A program made the translations under genes and the position numbers. Positions 58,601-64,000 of a DNA stretch of 64,000 nucleotides are shown one piece after another. The notes beneath the pieces are model-generated. The model was given only the letters and a program-made list of their open reading frames with translations, was not told the DNA's origin and made no database searches. Positions within the stretch are counted from its first letter, which is position 1. Each line of letters opens with the position of its first letter. The DNA comes from Phoebastria nigripes (Eukaryota > Chordata > Aves > Procellariiformes > Diomedeidae). The stretch covers positions 850,580 through 914,579 of the forward strand of contig JAYKAV010000489.1 of the NCBI GenBank assembly GCA_035582835.1, given 5' to 3'.

Positions 58601-61600
58601 AGGCATGACAGCAGAAAACTCAGCCAGCTGACCACTCACCTCCTGACGGCACCACAGTAACGGCAGTCCACCAAGAAGATACAGCGCAGAGCTCTCGTTA
58701 TCCGGACGTGCGAGGTTTGGCGCACCAACACCACGATGGCCTCTATGAACTGTACAAACAGCACGCAAGTCTGCAAAAAAGGGGTTTAATGAGAGGCACA
58801 GCTGCAGTGTCCTTCTGGGAAAAGCAAAGCTCTCACTGACCACCCATTTATTTGGACACTTTAAGGATGGGAGGTGTCTCCGAGAGCTTAGAGATCTCAC
58901 ATGAATCATTTGGCAGCTGGGACACATGGCTAAGTCATCCCTGCTACAGTACAGGCCAATATTTAATCCGGTTCTTCGGTTCCCGAAGATGCTGAAGGAG
59001 AAACACTGACAATCAGACAGATAACTTACCTTCACCATTGTCCTTTTGTGCCTGATAAAGGTTTGGAAGCCCAGCCACCTCATCTTCATTGAGAGTTCAA
59101 AGACTACCACAATTAACGCAAACAGCTCCAGGGTTGCATGGACCTGTTACAATACAGCAAAGCTTAAACCAGTGCTTCTGATTACAAACAGCAGCACATC
59201 AGAGGCCACATTGCTGCCCTTCCTTTTTCTAGAAGCACGTGGGTTTGACAACAGTCTGAGCACAGCTCTGTGACACGCAGGAAACCCCAAGGCCACTCTT
59301 AAAGCTAGCACAGCACTCTGTTTTTCGAAGTTTCTATATTTATTGCTTTGTGCTTTTATCAAAGCCCGTAGAATTTTCCTCCATTCAGTATCAGCCCAGA
59401 ATTTCCTGGAAATCCACATCCCTTTTGGACTTGAATAACACATCCAAAAAATCATAGAATCATAGAATCATTAAGGTTGGAAAAGACCTCTAAGATCATC
59501 GAGTCCAACCATCAACCCAACACCACCATGCCCACTACACCATGTCCCTAAGCGCCTCATCTACACATCTTTTAAATACTTCCAGGGATGGTGACTCCAC
59601 CACTTCCCTGGGCAGCCTGTTCCAATGCTTAACCACTCTTTCCGTAAAGAAATTTTTCCTAATGTCCAATCTAAACCTCCCCTGGCGCAACTTGAGGCCA
59701 TTTCCTCTCGTCCTATCGCTAGTTCCTTGGGAGAAGAGACCGACCCCCACCTCACTGCAACCTCCTTTCAGGTAGTTGTAGAGCGCGATGAGGTCTCCCC
59801 TCAGCCTCCTCCTCTCCAGGCTAAACAACCCCAGTTCCCTCAGCCACTCCTCATCAGACTTGTGCTCCAGACCCTTCACCAGCTTCGTTGCTCTCCTTTG
59901 GACACGCTCCAGCACCTCAATGTCCTTCTTGTAGTGAGGGGCCCAAAACTGAACACAGTATTCGAGGCGCGGCCTCACCAGTGCCGAGTACAGGGGCACG
60001 ATCACATCCCTACTCCTGCTGGCCACACTATTTCTGATACAGGCCAGGATGCCGTTGGCCTTCTTGGCCACCTGGGCACACTGCCGGCTCATGTTCAGCC
60101 GGCTGTCAACCAGCACCCCCAGGTCCTTTTCTGACAGGCAGCTTTCCAGCCACTCTTCCCCCACCCTGTAGCGTTGCATGGGGTTGTTGTGGCCAAAGTG
60201 CAGGACCCGGCACTTGGCCTTGTTGAACCTCATGCAGTTGGCCTCAGCCCATCGATCCAGCCTGTCCAGATCCCCCTGCAGACCCTTCCTACCCTCAAGC
60301 AGATCAACACTCCTGCCCAATTTAGTGTCNTCTGCAAACTTACTGAGGGAGCACTCAATCCCCTCATCCAGATCATTGGTAAAGATATTGAACAAGACCG
60401 GCCCCAAAACTGAGCCCTGGGGAACACCGCTTGTGACCAGCCGCCAACTGGATTTAACTCCATTCACCACAACTCTCTGGGCTCGGCCGTCCAGCCAGTT
60501 TTTTACCCAGCGAAGAGTACACCTGTCTAATGTCTAAATGTATTGATACATTTGAAACAAAAGGGCAAGACACCAGCAACTCGAGCAAAAACCTTTTAAA
60601 AAAAGTATGAGACTGCAATTTTTTTAGTGAAATGCAGGGAAGAAAAGCTGCTGGGCAGAGAGAATTTACATAGAGAAAGGTTTTCTCTTGAAATAGATGT
60701 TCTGGACAACCACAGACAGGGTCCTGATCAAGCTCTGGAACAGAAGGCAGCTTTTGGCAGTGCTGATGGACCCCTTCTCTGTTGGAAGATGCAAAATGCA
60801 CCACAAAGACAACGACAGTATTTTCTTACAACCTCAGCTTTAGTCATAGCTCAAAACCCAAACTGAGTTATGCACCCCTGACTCATTTTGAGGAACACTT
60901 TGACCCCAAGGTTGTCACGGCTGTTTTACATCCCTGGCATGGTCCTAGGGTGCCATTAACAGCTCCAAAAGCAGATGTAGATTCTCCTACCAGCAACAGC
61001 AGCTCCTAGCACTGTGTCTGACAGTGGTACCTCATGAAGTGGTTGTGGACTGACAACAGTACACACCAGTTTGTGTATCCCTTCTCTCAAACTGCATTTT
61101 GTGAAGGTTAGACATAAAACTTCAAGTCCCTCAAACACACGCACACATTAAAAGAGTCCTCACAACACTGGGAGGAGAGGACAGGAGGTTTAGCAACCTG
61201 TCCCAGGCTGAGACCTGTCTGTGTTCTAGGAACCAGTGGTGGTGCTGGGGTAACGGCACCAACCCTCGCAATGACTTTAAAACCACCCCGTCAAAGCATA
61301 CAGATTCTTGAGTTACCTCAAGAAAAAGCAAAAACCACACACTTCTCTAACAGTTACAAAATTTAAGAACTGCACAAAGTGATAATATGAAATAAGTGTC
61401 ACTTTCATTGTGGTCTATGCACATCAAATGAAAAAAGGATGTTTTGCTGGTTGACATATCTGCTGTCAACCAATTTACAGAACAGGCCAGGTGTTTTTTT
61501 CCTACTACTGCTACCTTCTTCCTCTATGTTTATCCTCCTTTTTCCTCTTAGCCACCCATGCAAAACAGGCAGACTTCTTCATTTTGCCCCAAAGTACTTA

Positions 61601-61778
61601 CAAAGATGCCAAGACGGAGCATAGGAACAGCTGGTGCCTCGCAGAGAGATAGCAACAGGAGAAGCAGTGCTGTGCTCAGCTCCATTAGGTAGAAAAGGTG
61701 ATTGTGTGCGAAGAGGTAGGCAGCAAGTGCTTTGGCATTTTTGGGGTGAGTGAAGAATTTATCATTATTTTCTCCTTC
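37692..61778 (-). CDS. TPCN1: Two pore channel protein 1 (N-terminus outside window)
   Basis: Endolysosomal voltage- and PI(3,5)P2-regulated cation channel with two six-helix domains, working as a dimer. The 25 coding exons, from the 5' side: 61778-61602, 59143-59030, 58770-58640, 58054-57966, 57354-57320, 56690-56632, 55830-55731, 54702-54586, 53608-53484, 52241-52193, 51993-51930, 50884-50840, 49726-49670, 49580-49527, 47470-47398, 47165-47058, 45844-45773, 44965-44876, 44114-43999, 43293-43247, 42685-42617, 42178-42094, 40614-40478, 39182-39102, 37814-37692. All are GT-AG and in phase, giving 738 codons plus stop. Human is about 816 aa, so about 78 residues lie beyond 64000. Landmarks: RRNLRQIF linker after IS4; filter I TTSNFPDVMM; EF-like [12 protein letters not shown] linker; IIS4 [17 protein letters not shown]; glycosylated NHTVGNRT loop; filter [12 protein letters not shown]-terminal RQRSQTVI. 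Filter II has Asp where human has Asn. Confidence 0.95.
41840..41890 (+). repeat. CA microsatellite
   Basis: An imperfect (CA)n array lies in the TPCN1 intron between the 40614-40478 and 42178-42094 exons. It is interrupted by AGATAA and ATA. Confidence 0.9.
48306..48880 (+). mobile_element. Solo LTR of an avian endogenous retrovirus
   Basis: A 575-base element begins TGTCCTGG and ends CCATGACA, so it has short inverted TG...CA termini. It is flanked by a perfect 5-base target-site duplication GCAAT (48301-48305 and 48881-48885). A TATATAAAG box lies at about 48558-48566 and a TATTAAA-type polyadenylation signal near 48746, both on the plus strand, giving the orientation. No gag/pol/env lies beside it, so it is a solo LTR left by recombination between LTRs. 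A 5-base duplication fits ERVL/class III-like elements; the exact family needs a repeat library. It sits antisense to TPCN1 in the intron between the 49580-49527 and 47470-47398 exons. Confidence 0.85.
59451..60534 (-). mobile_element. 5'-truncated CR1 LINE with reverse-transcriptase fragment
   Basis: On the minus strand an open frame (311 codons from 60470 to 59535, open further upstream) encodes the C-terminal half of a CR1-type reverse transcriptase. It shows [14 protein letters not shown], a FA(D/E)DT catalytic box, and the C-terminal thumb and tail of avian CR1 proteins ([23 protein letters not shown]). The catalytic codon is GAN because of the N at 60330. The 3' end carries the CR1 signature: repeated ATTCTATG octamers (plus-strand CATAGAAT at 59451-59470). 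The N-terminal RT and endonuclease parts are missing, so it is non-autonomous. It lies in the TPCN1 intron between the 61778-61602 and 59143-59030 exons, in the same orientation as the gene. The 5' boundary is approximate. Confidence 0.93.
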
Positions 61779-64000
61779 CTAAGGCAGCAGGAATTAAGAA
61801 GAGAACAGCATTAGTGACTCTCAGTACTGTAACAGAGCTTTCCACATGAAGAACACAGACTTTTATAAGGATTAGCTACAGTTCCCAACAGACTATTCCC
61901 ACTTTACAGCCTGATATTGATCTGTTTATTGAGGAATGAACTCTACACACACGGGACATCCCCGTCTGTTCATAAGCATATTTCAGTAATGAAACTCATT
62001 AATATCCACAAACTCCTGCTTCAGAAACCCTTGAGCCTTTTCAAAATGAGGAAGAGTGCTGAAAGAGTTTATAGAGGTAGGCAAAGAAACTTTAGTCAAC
62101 ATCCCAACATAAACACAGCACTTCATTTATTTGCAACCACTTCCACATGTTTACAGACTTCTTTGATTAAACTTCTGCAGGACAGAACATGAAAACACAC
62201 AGATAAGCTCCAGGGCACCTGGCTGGCAGTTGCTCCTCCTTATCTTGGCCTTGCAAAATGTCTGGGAGAAAACACTGGAGCACACGCAGTGTTTTCTGCT
62301 TCAGGAATGTGAGAAGACAGACTCCATAAAAAATTAACAAGTCTCTATACTGATTTGTCATTCCCTCTTAACTAGAAAGCTTAATTAACGTTAAAAGGTC
62401 AGATACTCCATCTTAACAGTTTGCCTACAACTGATTTTTAAACAGCTACATCATTACTATTTTTACCTCTAGGACAAAACTTAGTTTGGGGAGAATTTAG
62501 AGGTTTTTCATGCAGAACCACCCAACAGCTGCTTCTCTTTCTTGAGTCAATGGTTTAAGCAAGGGAGCTTTAGTCACTCGCAGGACATTTGCTGCCTCTT
62601 GGAAACTGTCATAAGAGATCATTTTTCCCTAGCTGGGACACTCAGATGCACAAGAAGTTGTTTGTTGGTGTGGGTTTTTTTAAATTAACATCTTTCCAGG
62701 TAAGCAATTACTGTAAGGACAGTAAGCTATTACTATCAAAGCAGAATAACTGTGATTGCAAATGGATAACAAGGTCAGGAAACAGGATCTCCTTTAAGAA
62801 GTGAAGCATTCTTGAGACTAATTCAGAAGAGAGTTTCAAATGTTTCTCATTTACTCATCTCACAGGCAAGCTCACATTCTGTTTAAGAACAAACACACAC
62901 ACGCTGCCGGGTCAGTGAGCCAGATTGCGAGCAGGACAAAACCCAGCAGCCAGCTCCATAAAACACAAGCCCCCCCCACTCAAAGAGAGCGCTAGCTTAG
63001 ATCAGCAGGGCATTCTTATTCACGCCTGACAAAACACACTTGCAGAATGAAAAATAGTCTAAATTCTGCCTCTTGGTAGCCAAGCAATTCAAAACGTTGC
63101 TGGACAGCAAAGTCCTCTTATTCAGATAAGACACTCTTGCCTGCAGCTACTGGTTCAAATAAACAATCTGCATGCTCTTTAAGTTATGTCTACTTCATTT
63201 CAAGGACATTGTCATTACGACCATTGGTCAAGGCAGCAGCAAGAATAATCTGCATCTGAAGGGCCAAGCCTGCTGTGTACATTACCATCAGACACTGCAG
63301 CAACTCAATGACCCTTTGCAGAGCATCTCCAATAATCATGAGTTTAAACAAAAGCCCGGGAGGGGATGGAGCTACCATTATATTGTCAGTGCTGCTCTAG
63401 CATACGACGAAGCTGAAGTATTACCAAGGTCCAAGCCTACCCGGTTTTAAAATGTCAGAGAAGCAATACGTCTCAGTCCTGTGGGGGTAGGAGGAGGGAG
63501 GAACAAATGGTTTCAATCACCTTGCAGTGACTTAAGCAAAAAACCTAACTGGGTCCAAAGCATCTCAAGCTGCAATGCAGAGCCTTTGAAAGGGAACAAA
63601 GAGAAGGAGGAGGGAAGGACAGTGAGGGAGCCAGCAACAATTTCAGACTGGCCAGCTCTGGGAGCAGCTCAGTTTTGGTACCTAATTCATCACACCAGAC
63701 TGTACGGCGATCTTAAAAATATTATACCTTTGTTGATGGTGTTTCCTGTAACTGGAGCATGGGTGGGGTTGGTTTGTTTGTTCGTTTGTTTTTTCTTTTT
63801 AAATAGGATAAATTTCACTCCTGGGCTGATCCTAATCTCAGCATGCTTTCTTCCTGTAGAAATCAAGACCTCTATCTTCTCCTGTGTCTTACATGACCTG
63901 CAGGGCTTGACTGATGCTAAACGAACATCCCAGGGCCACCCACCAAATCTGTGGCCAAGGCAGGATTAGGACCTGCAGTTCCAGAACATGAGATGTCTCC
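61779..64000. other. TPCN1: Partial TPCN1 intron to right edge
   Basis: No further TPCN1 exon is recognisable; the conserved segment expected before EGENNDKFF in the family is not encoded here. The intron is AT-rich with no large repeat. A MIR-like fragment lies at its right end. Confidence 0.6.
63926..64000. mobile_element. Possible MIR SINE remnant
   Basis: The order CATCCCAGGGCCAC, AAATCTGTGGCCAAGGCAGG, ATTAGGACCTGCAG follows the MIR core plan (cleared-ahead 'GTCACACAG...GTGGCAGAGCCAGGATTAGAACC'). Divergence is high and the copy runs off the window. Confidence 0.4.

Noticed and set aside
59625..60134. 169-codon plus-strand open frame
   Set aside because: It is the antisense shadow of the CR1 reverse-transcriptase frame.
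61779..64000. Missing 5' exons of TPCN1
   Set aside because: No exon encoding the conserved segment before EGENND was recognisable; the remaining N-terminus is assumed to lie past the window edge.
1..64000. CRISPR arrays, prokaryotic operons, tRNA or rRNA genes
   Set aside because: There are no regular spacer-repeat arrays, no clover-leaf candidates with A/B boxes that I could recognise, and the window is plainly vertebrate with introns throughout.

Overview
The window looks like bird chromosomal DNA. It carries five vertebrate protein genes with normal GT-AG intron structure, a chicken-repeat-1 (CR1) LINE with its octamer 3' tail, and an avian-type endogenous retrovirus solo LTR. The gene order LHX5 - SDSL - PLBD2 - SLC8B1 - TPCN1 is the one I know from human 12q24.13. 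I could not identify the species.

Layout. 1-4584 is the GC-rich 5' flank of LHX5, with AT-rich enhancer-like islands, a 0.6 kb pyrimidine tract, a 40-base C run and a compact promoter-like cluster near 3.96-4.04 kb. LHX5 (+, five exons, 402 aa, complete) spans 4585-11412, with its 3'UTR to about 12.3-12.55 kb. SDSL (-, seven coding exons, 327 aa, complete) lies at 16194-18046. PLBD2 (-, 21675 to beyond 25542) lacks its N-terminus because of a 372-base N gap (25543-25914). SLC8B1 (+, 15 exons, 584 aa, complete) lies at 28291-33056. TPCN1 (-, 25 exons seen, 738 codons) lies at 37692-61778, and its first roughly 80 codons lie beyond the right edge. The left 34 kb are visibly GC-rich with short introns. 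The TPCN1 half is more AT-rich and holds the two clear transposon insertions.

Function. The genes do not form a pathway. They encode a neural LIM-homeodomain factor, a PLP-dependent serine/threonine dehydratase-like enzyme, a lysosomal phospholipase-B-like protein, the mitochondrial Na+/Ca2+(Li+) exchanger NCLX, and an endolysosomal two-pore cation channel. LHX5/SDSL and SLC8B1/TPCN1 are tail-to-tail; PLBD2/SLC8B1 are head-to-head about 2.4 kb apart.

The most unusual points are two minor-spliceosome (U12-type) introns in SLC8B1, one apparently with GT-AT termini, and an Asn-to-Asp change in the second selectivity filter of TPC1. Others are an RFX/CCAAT/CRE cluster upstream of LHX5 and only one serine-dehydratase gene where human has two. 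I saw no CRISPR array, tRNA, rRNA or new gene system. Exon boundaries come from reading splice sites and phase by eye; comparisons to human proteins are from memory.
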